From assembly GCF_014466955.1 (NCBI RefSeq), contig NZ_AP023396.1, positions 1,116,001-1,180,000 of the forward strand: a stretch of DNA of 64,000 nucleotides. Direction: 5' to 3'. How positions within the stretch are numbered: the first letter of the stretch is position 1; the number at the start of each line of letters is the position of its first letter. Shown here piece after piece: positions 55,061 through 63,325 of the stretch. The position numbers were made by a program, and so were the translations under genes. Origin of the DNA: Nocardia wallacei. Its GTDB lineage: Bacteria; Actinomycetota; Actinomycetes; Mycobacteriales; Mycobacteriaceae. The notes beneath the pieces are model-generated. The model was given only the letters and a program-made list of their open reading frames with translations, was not told where the DNA came from and ran no database searches.

Positions 55061-56515
55061 TCAGCTGTGGACCAGCTCCGCCTCGCGCTCTTGCGCCTGC
55101 TCCGGAGCAGTGGAGCGGTTGGGGAGCAGAACCGCCATGACGATCACGATCAGGGCCAGGGCGGCGGAGACGGCGAAGGCCAGTTTCATGCCGTCGAGGT
55201 TCGCGGTGATCGGGTCGGTGCCGTCGGCGACCAGGGCGGTGCTGCGGGCGGTCATGACCGTCACGACCAGGGCGGTGCCCAGCGCCGCGGCGACCTGCTG
55301 CAGCGTGCCGAGCATGGAGCTGCCGTGGGAGTACAGGTGCGCGGGCAGCGCGCCCAGGCCCAGGGTGAACACCGGCGTGAACGAAGCGGCCAGCGACACC
55401 ATCAGCAGTATGTGCAGGCCCAGCAGCGCCCAGTACGGCATGGTCAGCGAGATCTGGGTGAAGCCGGCCAGCGCGGCGGCGACGCCGATCGAACCGGGGA
55501 TGACCAGCAGCCGACCGCCGAACCGGTCGTACAACCGGCCGATGCTCGGGCCGAGCAGGCCCATCGCCAGGCCGCCCGGCATCACCAGCAGGCCCGTCTG
55601 CAGCGGGCTCAGTTCGCGCAGGTTCTGCAGATACAGGGGGAGCAGGATCATCGAGCCGAGCATCGCCAGGAACGCCACCGCCATGAGGGTCAGCGCCTTG
55701 GCGTAGGTGCCCGAGCGCAGCACCCGCATGTCGAGCAGCGGCACACCGGTGCGCTGCAGACGCAGCTGACGCAGGACGAACAGCGCGATCACGGCCAGTC
55801 CGGCCACGACGATCACCGCGGGGGTAGCGACGTTGTGAGTCTCGAATCGGCTCAGGCCGTACACGAGCCCGCCGAAGCCCAGGGCCGAGAGCGCCACGCT
55901 GAACCAGTCGATCGCGCCCGTCTCCGGTTCGCCGACATTCTCCAGCTGCCGCAGCCCGAACCACGTCACGATGCCCGCGATCGGCAGCACCAGCACGAAA
56001 AGCCAACGCCACGAAGCGATCTGCAGGACCAGACCGGAGATGACCGGGCCCATGGCCGGTGCCACCGAGATGGCCAGGGTGACGTTGCCCATGACGCGGC
56101 CGCGGTCGTGTTCGGGCACCACCGTCATCAGCGTGGTCATCAGCAGCGGCATCATCACCGCGGTGCCGCCCGCCTGGACGATCCGGCCGAGCAGCAGTAC
56201 CTCGAACGTCGGTGCGACGGCCGACAGCGCGGTACCGGCGAGGAACACGCCCATCGCGATGGCGTAGGCGCGCCGGGTGGTGACCCGCTGCAGGAACCAT
56301 CCGGTGACCGGGATGACCGCCGCCATGGTGAGCATGAACGCGGTGGACACCCACTGCGCCGACCGCTCGCTGACGTGCAGATCGCTCATCAGCCGCGGGA
56401 TCGCGTTGATCATGATGGTCTCGTTGAGGATCACCGTGAAGGTCGCGAGCACCAGTAATCTGATGACTGGCGGTGTCCGCCGCCCGGTCGGGTGATCGGT
56501 TTTCTCGGCGGACAT
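55061..56515 (-). CDS. DHA2-type MFS drug exporter (EmrB/QacA family)
   Basis: A 484-residue protein with about 14 hydrophobic helices. LATFTVILNETIMINAIP is helix 1 with a DHA2-like D/E motif. ERSAQWVSTAFMLTMAAVIPVTGWF and LGRIVQAGGTAVMMPLL follow, and the antiporter motif C-type glycine stretch is APAMGPVISGLVLQ. It is probably a proton-coupled exporter of hydrophobic compounds. The substrate is unknown, and nothing ties it to the neighbouring paralog block. Confidence 0.9.
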   Translation of the reverse strand: MSAEKTDHPTGRRTPPVIRLLVLATFTVILNETIMINAIPRLMSDLHVSERSAQWVSTAFMLTMAAVIPVTGWFLQRVTTRRAYAIAMGVFLAGTALSAVAPTFEVLLLGRIVQAGGTAVMMPLLMTTLMTVVPEHDRGRVMGNVTLAISVAPAMGPVISGLVLQIASWRWLFVLVLPIAGIVTWFGLRQLENVGEPETGAIDWFSVALSALGFGGLVYGLSRFETHNVATPAVIVVAGLAVIALFVLRQLRLQRTGVPLLDMRVLRSGTYAKALTLMAVAFLAMLGSMILLPLYLQNLRELSPLQTGLLVMPGGLAMGLLGPSIGRLYDRFGGRLLVIPGSIGVAAALAGFTQISLTMPYWALLGLHILLMVSLAASFTPVFTLGLGALPAHLYSHGSSMLGTLQQVAAALGTALVVTVMTARSTALVADGTDPITANLDGMKLAFAVSAALALIVIVMAVLLPNRSTAPEQAQEREAELVHS

Positions 56516-56639
56516 CGGGTACCTCCGGGGCGTGCTCGAAATGGGGGGACTGCGTGGCCCCGGGGCGAGTCTTCGACTGCCGTATCCGGCGCCACATGAG
56601 ATCGGACGGGGATGGACGGCTCAACTCATCGGTCGCCGC

Positions 56640-56768
56640 TCAGTATTCCCGGTCCGCGCCCGCCGGATCATCCGATTTTCCGGTGCCCGCCGGCACCTGC
56701 TCGTTGTGAAAGCCCCTGGTAGACAACTGTTTCGACAGTTCGCGCGGCACAATCGTGATGCTGGTCAC
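56640..56768 (-). CDS. Possible 42-residue coupled ORF after the UMF1 transporter
   Basis: GTG 56768 overlaps the transporter TGA (GTGA). The frame codes a polar peptide (VTSITIVPRELSKQLSTRGF...) ending at 56640. The coupling and an acceptable codon pattern are the only support. The remainder of 56516-56639 shows nothing recognisable. Confidence 0.35.
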   Translation of the reverse strand: MTSITIVPRELSKQLSTRGFHNEQVPAGTGKSDDPAGADREY

Positions 56769-58090
56769 GGCCTCCGCTCGGGTGCCCGCACCCCCAGCAA
56801 TGCCGCCAAACCGACGCCCAATACCAGCAACAGCCCCACGATGCCCGCGCGATCGGACCCGAACCGCCAGGCCCACAGGGCGAACAGCGACGGCGCCAGG
56901 AAGGACACGGCGCGACCGGTGGTGGTGTAGAGGCCGAACAGCTGTCCTTCGCGGCCCGGCGGCGCGATCCGGACGAGGAAGCTGCGCGACGCGGCCTGCG
57001 CGGGGCCGACGAAGACGGTGAGCAGCAGTCCGAACACCCAGAACAGCATCGGCCCCGACACGACCAGCAGGACGGCGCCACAGACCAGCATCGCGCTCAG
57101 CGACACCACGATGACCGCTTTGGGCCCGATGGTGTCGTCGAACCGGCCCGCGACGATCGCGCCCAGCGCGGCCACCACGTTCGCCGCGATCCCGAACAGC
57201 AGCACGTCGTCCTCGGCGATGCCGTACACCCGCACGGCCAGCACGGCGCCGAAGGTGAACACGCCGGCCAGTCCGTCGCGGAACACCGCGCTCGCCACCA
57301 GGAACGCGACCGTGCGCCGGTCGGCCCGCCACAGTTCCCGCAGATCGCGCCACAGCACGAGATAGGACGCGAGGAATCCGGCCCGCGCCGCCCCGGGGTC
57401 GGCGGTCGTGCGTGGCACTTCCGGAATCGCCATCAGCACCGGCACGGCAAAGGCCGCGAACCAGACCGCCGCGAACACCGCGACCAGCCGGATGTTCAGC
57501 CCGTCGTGCGTGGGCACGTCCAGCAACCCACGGTTGTCGCCGTCACCGGCGATGAACCCGAAGTAGCAGATCAGCAACAGCAGGATGCCGCCGAAATACC
57601 CCATCGCCCAGCCGAATCCGGACACCCGGCCGACTGTCGCCGGGGTGGAGACCTGGCGCAGCATCGCGTTGTAGGGCACTCCGGCCAGTTCGAAGGTGGC
57701 CGAACCGAGCCCGAGCAGCAGCAGTCCCAGCCATAGTTCGCGGTGGTCGTCGTGCACGAAGAACATGGCCGCCATCAGCACGATCGTGAGCCCGGTCAGC
57801 ACGGCGAGCGAGAGTCTGCGGCGGGCGGTGGCGTCGAACCACTGTCCGCTGACCGGCGCGGTGACCGCGACGAACAGACCGGACAGTCCGAGCGCCCAGC
57901 CCAGCCAGGAACTCGCCGAGATCCCGCCGGGCAGGTCGTCGCCGACGGTGTCGGTGAGGTAGACGGAGAACACGAAGGTCAGGATCACGGCCTGGAACGC
58001 GGAGGAGCCCCAGTCCCACAGCCCCCACGCCACGATCTGCCCTCGCCCGGCGGCCTGCCCGATCGTTGCCCGCCCCGAAACCTCGGTCAT
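56765..58090 (-). CDS. UMF1/Atg22-like MFS transporter
   Basis: A 441-residue, roughly 12-helix protein starting MTEVSGRATIGQ. WGLWDWGSSAFQAVILTFVFSVYL at the N-terminus is the hallmark of the UMF1/vacuole-effluxer (Atg22-like) family. FELAGVPYNAMLRQVS and VGRVSGFGWAMGYFGGI follow. Members are thought to export amino acids or similar solutes. ATG 58090 is the chosen start, although the frame is open further upstream. It is divergent from an XRE regulator whose promoter lies in the 82-bp gap. Confidence 0.88.
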   Translation of the reverse strand: MTEVSGRATIGQAAGRGQIVAWGLWDWGSSAFQAVILTFVFSVYLTDTVGDDLPGGISASSWLGWALGLSGLFVAVTAPVSGQWFDATARRRLSLAVLTGLTIVLMAAMFFVHDDHRELWLGLLLLGLGSATFELAGVPYNAMLRQVSTPATVGRVSGFGWAMGYFGGILLLLICYFGFIAGDGDNRGLLDVPTHDGLNIRLVAVFAAVWFAAFAVPVLMAIPEVPRTTADPGAARAGFLASYLVLWRDLRELWRADRRTVAFLVASAVFRDGLAGVFTFGAVLAVRVYGIAEDDVLLFGIAANVVAALGAIVAGRFDDTIGPKAVIVVSLSAMLVCGAVLLVVSGPMLFWVFGLLLTVFVGPAQAASRSFLVRIAPPGREGQLFGLYTTTGRAVSFLAPSLFALWAWRFGSDRAGIVGLLLVLGVGLAALLGVRAPERRP

Positions 58091-58103
58091 GGTGCGCAGC
58101 GTA

Positions 58104-58132
58104 TTCGAGAACTCGCCCCTCGCGGGTATGAT
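58104..58132 (+). promoter_or_regulatory. Sigma-70-type promoter for the XRE/DUF5753 gene
   Basis: TTCGAG (58104-58109), a 17-bp spacer and TATGAT (58127-58132) form a plausible -35/-10 pair, 41 bp before ATG 58173. It overlaps the 5' leader of the divergent transporter gene. Confidence 0.5.
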
Positions 58133-58172
58133 AGCCATTCGGTGGCGTCCGTCGAGCATCGGAGCAGCAGTC

Positions 58173-59066
58173 ATGATTCCGGATCCGGGTGAGTTTCGGG
58201 TCGGCAGTGTGGATTCGCTTGTGGCCGAGCGTGGTCCGACGGCGCTGCGGATCGCGGTCGGCGGGCAGCTGCGCAAGCTACGTGAGCAGCGCGGGATCAG
58301 CCGCGAGGACGCCGGCGAGCACATCCGCGGTTCGCACGCCAAGATCAGCCGTCTGGAACTGGGCCGCACCGGCTTCAAGGAACGCGACATCCGCGACCTG
58401 CTGACGCTGTACGGCGTCGTCGACCCCGAGGAGCGCGAGTCGTTCCTCGAACTCGTCCGCACGGCCAACCGGCCGGGCTGGTGGCATCGCTACAGCGACC
58501 TGCTACCGCAGTGGTTCGAGACCTACATCGGCCTCGAACACGCCGCGCACTCCATCAGAACCTTTGAGGCGCAACTGGTTCCGGGCCTGCTGCAGACCGA
58601 GGCCTACACCCGCGCCGTCGTCGAACTCGGCCACGAGGAGGGCGAGGCCGCCCGCCGGGTCGAGCTGCGCCTGCGTCGCCAGGAGGTCCTCGACCGGCCG
58701 AGCGCCCCGACGCTGTGGGCCATCGTGGACGAGACCGTGCTGCATCGCCCGGTCGGCGGCAACGCGGTGCTGCGCGAGCAGTTGGAGCATCTGGTCGAGA
58801 TGTCCGCGCGGCCGAACGTGACGCTGCAGGTGCTGCCGTACGCCGCGGGCGGCCATGCGGCGGTGGGCAGTTCGTTCGCGATCCTGCGCTTCGCCGAGCA
58901 GGAGCTGCCCGACATCGTCTACATCGAACAACTGACCAGTGCGCTGTACCTGGACAGCGCGAAGGATCTGGAGCTGTACCGCCGTGTCATGGACCGGCTG
59001 AGCATCCAGGCCGCACCGACGGAGAAGTCGCGGCAGATGATCAAGGACGCCGTCGCGAGCCTGTGA
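58173..59066 (+). CDS. XRE-family regulator with DUF5753 domain
   Basis: A 297-residue protein. An N-terminal helix-turn-helix (LRKLREQRGISREDAGEHIRG, then HAKISRLELGRTGF) is followed by the DUF5753 ligand-like domain (WFETYIGLEHAAHSIRTFE, LVPGLLQTEAYTRAVV, LPDIVYIEQLTSALYLD). This architecture is abundant in actinomycetes and often pairs with small DUF397 genes, none of which I see here. It overlaps the convergent WYL gene by 26 bp. Confidence 0.88.
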   Translation: MIPDPGEFRVGSVDSLVAERGPTALRIAVGGQLRKLREQRGISREDAGEHIRGSHAKISRLELGRTGFKERDIRDLLTLYGVVDPEERESFLELVRTANRPGWWHRYSDLLPQWFETYIGLEHAAHSIRTFEAQLVPGLLQTEAYTRAVVELGHEEGEAARRVELRLRRQEVLDRPSAPTLWAIVDETVLHRPVGGNAVLREQLEHLVEMSARPNVTLQVLPYAAGGHAAVGSSFAILRFAEQELPDIVYIEQLTSALYLDSAKDLELYRRVMDRLSIQAAPTEKSRQMIKDAVASL

Positions 59067-60018
59067 CCCCGTCGCGGGCCTCGCGATAGCGTTCGACCAG
59101 TTCCGCTCCCAGCCGGGCGAGTTCGGTGCGCACCGCCGGTGGGCCGGTGACCTCGATCGCCGCGCCCCATCCCGCCAGCTGCTGCGCGATCATCAGTGGC
59201 GTCGGCGCGGTGACGCGGACCCGGGTGCGGCCCTCGCCCGCCGGGCCGTCGACCACGCAGTGCCGGCCCTGCTGTTTGTGCAGGATGGGCGCCAGGTCGT
59301 CGGAGATCAGGACGGTCGCCGAGGTGGCCGCGCGGTGCTGCTCGACCTCGCCGACCACCTCCTCCCATGCCGCGGCCAACACGAAATCGCCTGGGATATC
59401 GAAGGTTTCGCCGGTCGGTTCGGCGGCGTGGACGCGGTCGACGCGGAAGGTGCGCCGCCCGCGGTCGGTGCCGGCGACGAGGTACCAGATGCCGTCCTTG
59501 TCGACCAGTCCCCACGGATCGACCTGGCGCCGCGAGCGTTCGCCGCGGCGTTCGTACACCAGCTCGAGCCGGCTGCGGCGCACCACCGCCTGCTGTAGCC
59601 GGCCGACCAGTTCGGGGGCGGCGGCCTCCCGCCCGCCCCAGCCCACCGGGTCGACCACCACCGCGTCGGCGGCGGCGCGGGCCTCGGTCCGGAACGTCTC
59701 GGGCAAGGCGCGCAAGAGTTTCCGCAGCGCCGAGCGCACACCGGGCGCGGCGGTGGCCGCCGGTCCGAGGAGCAGGAACAGGGCCTGTGCCTCCGAGGCG
59801 GTCAGCCCGCTGAGATTGGTGCGGGCGCCGCCGATCAACTGCCAGCCGCCGCCGCGACCGGGCTGCGCGTACACCGGGACGCCCGCCGCGGACAGGGCCT
59901 CCAGGTCGCGCCGGGCGGTCGCGACCGACACCTCCAGTTCGGCGGCCACCTCGGCCGCGGTCACCCGCCCCCGGTCCTGCATCAGCAACAAGGTCGCCAC
60001 GAGTCGATCCGCACGCAT
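59041..60018 (-). CDS. WYL-domain transcriptional regulator (YafY/PafBC-like)
   Basis: A 325-residue protein. The N-terminal DeoR-like helix-turn-helix is MRADRLVATLLLMQDRGRVTAAEVA, then VSVATARRDLEALSAAGVPV. The middle WYL domain includes RRQVDPWGLVDKDGIWYLVA, and a C-terminal WCX part follows. WYL proteins sense small ligands or nucleic acids. ATG 60018 is chosen. It is divergent from the VOC-family gene after 86 bp, which is probably its target, a common arrangement. Confidence 0.88.
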   Translation of the reverse strand: MRADRLVATLLLMQDRGRVTAAEVAAELEVSVATARRDLEALSAAGVPVYAQPGRGGGWQLIGGARTNLSGLTASEAQALFLLLGPAATAAPGVRSALRKLLRALPETFRTEARAAADAVVVDPVGWGGREAAAPELVGRLQQAVVRRSRLELVYERRGERSRRQVDPWGLVDKDGIWYLVAGTDRGRRTFRVDRVHAAEPTGETFDIPGDFVLAAAWEEVVGEVEQHRAATSATVLISDDLAPILHKQQGRHCVVDGPAGEGRTRVRVTAPTPLMIAQQLAGWGAAIEVTGPPAVRTELARLGAELVERYREARDGVTGSRRRP

Positions 60019-60104
60019 ACCGAAAATTCTGCCCGCAAAAGCGCTCATTCGATGAGCACTTTGCCGCCGACGATGGAAGCACAACACGACGAACGGAGAA
60101 ACCG

Positions 60105-60506
60105 ATGTTGCGAGGAATGGCCCATGTCGCGTTCTACGCCGACGATCTGGACGCGGCCGAGCGGTGGTACAGCGAGGTCTTCGGCATGACGGCCTACTAC
60201 CACGTGCCCGGCTACGTCGAATTCCGGGTGGGCGACTACTCACAGGAGTTCGGCCTCATCGACGGCCGCTTCCGCCCGCCGGGGGAGCCCACCGAGCCGG
60301 GCGGCGAGATCCTGCACTGGCACGTCGACGACCTGCCCGCGGCGTTCGACCGCCTGCTCGCCCTGGGCGCGAAGGAGTTTCAGGCGCCCCGCGAGCATGG
60401 TCCGGGCTTCGTCACCGCGTCGGTGGTGGACCCGTTCGGCAACATCCTCGGGGTGATGTTCAACCAGCACTACCTGGACATGTACGCCGAGATCCGCGGC
60501 GCCTGA
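60105..60506 (+). CDS. VOC-family (glyoxalase/bleomycin-resistance fold) protein
   Basis: A 133-residue protein with two VOC modules: GMAHVAFYADDLDAAERWY at the start and ILHWHVDDLPAAFDRLLALG in the second half, ending DPFGNILGVMFN. Metal-ligand candidates are His7, Glu48 or nearby, and His93. The substrate is unknown. It is divergent from the WYL regulator and followed by a perfect hairpin terminator. Confidence 0.85.
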   Translation: MLRGMAHVAFYADDLDAAERWYSEVFGMTAYYHVPGYVEFRVGDYSQEFGLIDGRFRPPGEPTEPGGEILHWHVDDLPAAFDRLLALGAKEFQAPREHGPGFVTASVVDPFGNILGVMFNQHYLDMYAEIRGA

Positions 60507-60524
60507 ACTACTTCGGCGGGCGGT

Positions 60525-60548
60525 GCCCCGGCGCGCGTGCGCCGGGGC
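60525..60548 (+). terminator. Hairpin terminator after the VOC gene
   Basis: GCCCCGGCGC (60525-60534) and GCGCCGGGGC (60539-60548) form a perfect 10-bp stem with a GCGT loop, 18 bp past the stop codon. Confidence 0.75.
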
Positions 60549-60636
60549 CTGATCGGTGGTTCGCCGCGTGCGAATACGGGTAATTCTGGGGCGGTAGAAC
60601 CCGTCGAAACCGACGCGAACACGGAGGAGCCCCTCG

Positions 60637-60735
60637 ATGTCGATGTTAGTTTTCCTGGCCCTGTTACCGTTCGTGGGCGCCGACAACGCGCAGTCGCTGG
60701 CGATCCAGAATCAAGGCCTGCTCGGCGGGTGGTGA
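60637..60735 (+). CDS. 32-residue secreted-peptide candidate
   Basis: ATG 60637 follows a strong GGAGGAG. The peptide has a hydrophobic start (MSMLVFLALLPFVGA) like a signal or membrane segment, then a short polar tail ending LLGGW. It stands alone between two hairpin terminators, which supports a real small transcription unit. Its function is unknown. Confidence 0.5.
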   Translation: MSMLVFLALLPFVGADNAQSLAIQNQGLLGGW

Positions 60736-60802
60736 GGACCCGCCGAGTACACCGTGTACCGGGCTGGTTCGTGCACACGGCCCGATGAACCGCGGTGTCG
60801 GT

Positions 60803-60828
60803 CGGCCCGGCCTTTCGGGGCCGGGCCG
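60803..60828. terminator. Hairpin terminator after the small peptide gene
   Basis: CGGCCCGGCC and GGCCGGGCCG form a 10-bp stem with a 6-base loop. It lies between the peptide gene and the convergent lipoprotein gene and may serve both. Confidence 0.75.
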
Positions 60829-60845
60829 CGCTGCGTGTGCCGGCG

Positions 60846-61193
60846 CTAGGACGGGTTGCCGGACAGTCCCGTGTTCAGGCGCACCACGACATTGTCCGGG
60901 TTGACCTCCTGGACCGTGATGTCGAGACCGTCGGCGGGCCTGGTCTCGCCGACCGGAACATCCACCTGCTGCCCGGCCACCTTCAGGGTGACGGTATTGC
61001 CGTTCACGGCAAGCAGTTCCGCCTCCACGCCGAGGATGCTCGCCTTGGCGTTCACGCCGCGCTGGAAGGTGACGGTGCACCCGCTGACGGCGCACTCGGT
61101 CTTGGTGCCGGCGCCCTCCGCGGTGCATGCGGCCACGCTCAGCGGGATGACCAGGGCGAACAGGGGCAGGGTGAACAGCCGTCGAAGACGCAC
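60846..61193 (-). CDS. Small lipoprotein
   Basis: A 115-residue protein with an N-terminal signal (LFTLPLFALVIPLSVAAC) and lipobox Cys. The mature part has ECAVSGCTVTFQRGVNAKASIL and an even pattern of short beta strands (ELLAVNGNTVTLKVAGQQV, VQEVNPDNVVVRL). GTG 61193 is the start. It would be anchored on the outer face of the membrane. The family is not recognised. Confidence 0.75.
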   Translation of the reverse strand: MRLRRLFTLPLFALVIPLSVAACTAEGAGTKTECAVSGCTVTFQRGVNAKASILGVEAELLAVNGNTVTLKVAGQQVDVPVGETRPADGLDITVQEVNPDNVVVRLNTGLSGNPS

Positions 61194-61260
61194 GCGCTCA
61201 GTGTAGGGCGGATCGGGATCTTTCGGGCTCGGAAGGCGGTCTCGCGACCGGGGAGCGACC

Positions 61261-61887
61261 CTAACGGCCCACGGGGGGACTGCCGAGCAGCCCGTCCAGC
61301 ACGCGGTGCGCGGTGTCGATGCCGTGCGAATCACCCAGTCGCAGCGCGGTATTGGCCGCGGTGAGGACGGCCGCGAGCTGGAAGGCGAGAAGTTCGGGAT
61401 CGGTGTCGTGCAGATCCCCGGCGGTGACGGCCGCACCCGCCTCGCGGGCGAGCAGTGCGACCCAGTCCCGATGCTGCTGCGCCAGCGCGTCCCGGACCGG
61501 GCCCGGCCGGCTGTCGAATTCGGGCAGGTTGGCACTCCAGAAGCAGCCGCCGGGGAACACCGGCTCGGTGGCGTAGGCCAGCCAGTTGTCGACCAGCGCC
61601 CGCAGCCGAGTGGCGCCCCGGGCGGCCGCGGCGGCGGGCTCGACCACCCGCTCGGCGAAGATGGCGCCCGCCGCGGCCACGGTCGCCAGCTGCAACTTCT
61701 CCTTGGTGCGGAACAGCGTCTGGATGCCCGCCTTGCTGATGCCGAGTTCGTCGGCGAGCCGTCCGAAACTCAGCCCGTCCAGTCCGTCGAGGGAGGCGAT
61801 GTCGACGGCGCACCGGGTCACGGTCTGCCGCGACCGGGCGCCGCGCAGCAGCCGCCGGTCGGAGATCTCGACCTCGGAGGAATGCAT
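61261..61887 (-). CDS. TetR-family regulator
   Basis: A 208-residue protein. The helix-turn-helix is GLSFGRLADELGISKAGIQTLFRTKEKL. The C-terminal domain has PVFPGGCFWSANLPEFDSRPGPVRDAL, a pattern of TetR_C_13/YxaF-like repressors. It lies 19 bp downstream of the mannosyltransferase gene on the same strand, so it could be co-transcribed with it. Its target is unknown. Confidence 0.85.
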   Translation of the reverse strand: MHSSEVEISDRRLLRGARSRQTVTRCAVDIASLDGLDGLSFGRLADELGISKAGIQTLFRTKEKLQLATVAAAGAIFAERVVEPAAAAARGATRLRALVDNWLAYATEPVFPGGCFWSANLPEFDSRPGPVRDALAQQHRDWVALLAREAGAAVTAGDLHDTDPELLAFQLAAVLTAANTALRLGDSHGIDTAHRVLDGLLGSPPVGR

Positions 61888-61906
61888 ACGACCGATCGTA
61901 CGGCAG

Positions 61907-63202
61907 TTAGGCGGTCTCCACCTTCGCCGCAGCGCGGGTCCGCAGTCCGCGCAGCGACTCCGGCAGCAGCCGATCGCGGGTGGACGGTTTCGGCCCCGTC
62001 AGCACGTACACCGCCACGAGCAGCACGCTCAGCCACACGTAGGTGTTGCCGACCACGTGTTGCCAAGGCGTCCAGTCGAATTCGCGGTTGTTGTCGCCGG
62101 GTTCCCAGTTCTGCGGGCCGATGACGAACACCACCGCGGTGGCCGCCACGACGGCGTACCAGAGCCGGGCCTGCCGCCGCGGCAGCCGAGTCGCGGCGCC
62201 GAGCGCGGCCAGCAGTCCCGGCGCGATCCACACCCAGTGATGCGACCAGGAGATCGGCGAGACCAGCAGCGTGAAGACGGCGTTGAACGCCAGCGCCAGC
62301 GCCGGGGTGTCCGCGGCCTGCCGCATCGCCGTCGCGACCAGCGCCAGCAGCGCCACCGCCAGCACCAGCCAGATCACCGTGAACTCCGGCTTGGGCACCT
62401 GCAGGCGGGACAGCACGCCCTGGATCGACTGGTTGGTGTGGAACGCCGATCCGCTCAATCCCGACACGTTGCCCATGCCGCCGAACCAGTACCGCGTGGA
62501 CTCACCGGGCATGACCACATAGGCGAGGGCGCTCGCGACCGCGCCGGTGATCGCCGCGGTCGCCGCCGCCTTGTAGTCGCGACGCACCAGGAAATAGAGG
62601 ACGAACGCCGCCGGGGTCAGCTTGATGGCCGCGGCCAGGCCGATCAGCATGCCGCGTTTCCACTTGGGGCGCGCGGTCAGGCAGTCGGCGACCACCAGCA
62701 CCATCAGGATCAGGTTCACCTGGCCGAAGTCCAGCGTCGCGTGCACCGGCTCCAGCAGCAGGCCCAGCGGGACCGCGCAGGCGGTGGCCCACAGCACCAT
62801 CTCGGTGCTGCCGTCCCAGTACCGCCGAGCCACCAGGTAGAGCGTCACCGCCAGCGCCGCGGTGGAGACCACGAAGAACGCGATCGCGGAGGCGTGCATG
62901 GGCAGCATCGCGAACGGGCTCAGCGCCAGTGCCGCGAACGGCGGGTAGATGAACGGCAGGCCGACGCCCAGGGTCGTCTTCGGCAGCGTCCCGTACATAT
63001 CGGCCCCGTGCCACCACGCCTGCACCCCGAGCCGGTACACCTGCAGGTCGATGAATTCGCCGCTGATCGGTTCGAGTGGCCAGCTCGGCAGCCGCAGCCA
63101 CCCGACGGCGGCGGCGATCAGTGCGGCCGGAACGAGCCACACTCTTCGCCCGAACCGTCGAGTCGCGGTGTCCGGCTGCGGGGGAGTGGAGACACTAACC
63201 AT
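61907..63202 (-). CDS. GT87-family polyprenol-phosphate-mannose alpha-mannosyltransferase
   Basis: A 431-residue protein with about 10-11 membrane helices. GEFIDLQVYRLGVQAWWHGADMYG near the N-terminus carries the conserved Asp of GT87/GT-C enzymes. PFIYPPFAALALSP and FGQVNLILMVLVVAD are typical of PimE-like and lipoarabinomannan mannosyltransferases, which use polyprenyl-phosphomannose outside the membrane. ATG 63202 is the start. The exact acceptor (PIM, lipomannan or other glycan) is not determined. Confidence 0.85.
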   Translation of the reverse strand: MVSVSTPPQPDTATRRFGRRVWLVPAALIAAAVGWLRLPSWPLEPISGEFIDLQVYRLGVQAWWHGADMYGTLPKTTLGVGLPFIYPPFAALALSPFAMLPMHASAIAFFVVSTAALAVTLYLVARRYWDGSTEMVLWATACAVPLGLLLEPVHATLDFGQVNLILMVLVVADCLTARPKWKRGMLIGLAAAIKLTPAAFVLYFLVRRDYKAAATAAITGAVASALAYVVMPGESTRYWFGGMGNVSGLSGSAFHTNQSIQGVLSRLQVPKPEFTVIWLVLAVALLALVATAMRQAADTPALALAFNAVFTLLVSPISWSHHWVWIAPGLLAALGAATRLPRRQARLWYAVVAATAVVFVIGPQNWEPGDNNREFDWTPWQHVVGNTYVWLSVLLVAVYVLTGPKPSTRDRLLPESLRGLRTRAAAKVETA

Positions 63203-63325
63203 CCGGCCAGAGGTTACCGGCAAGCCGGTGCCCGGTGCGCGCACGGGTCCGAGTGTCCGTGCCCCGGGACCGGCGCGCCGCTCCCGCCGGAAATTTGCTG
63301 CCCGGTCCGTAGCATGAGAGCCGCT

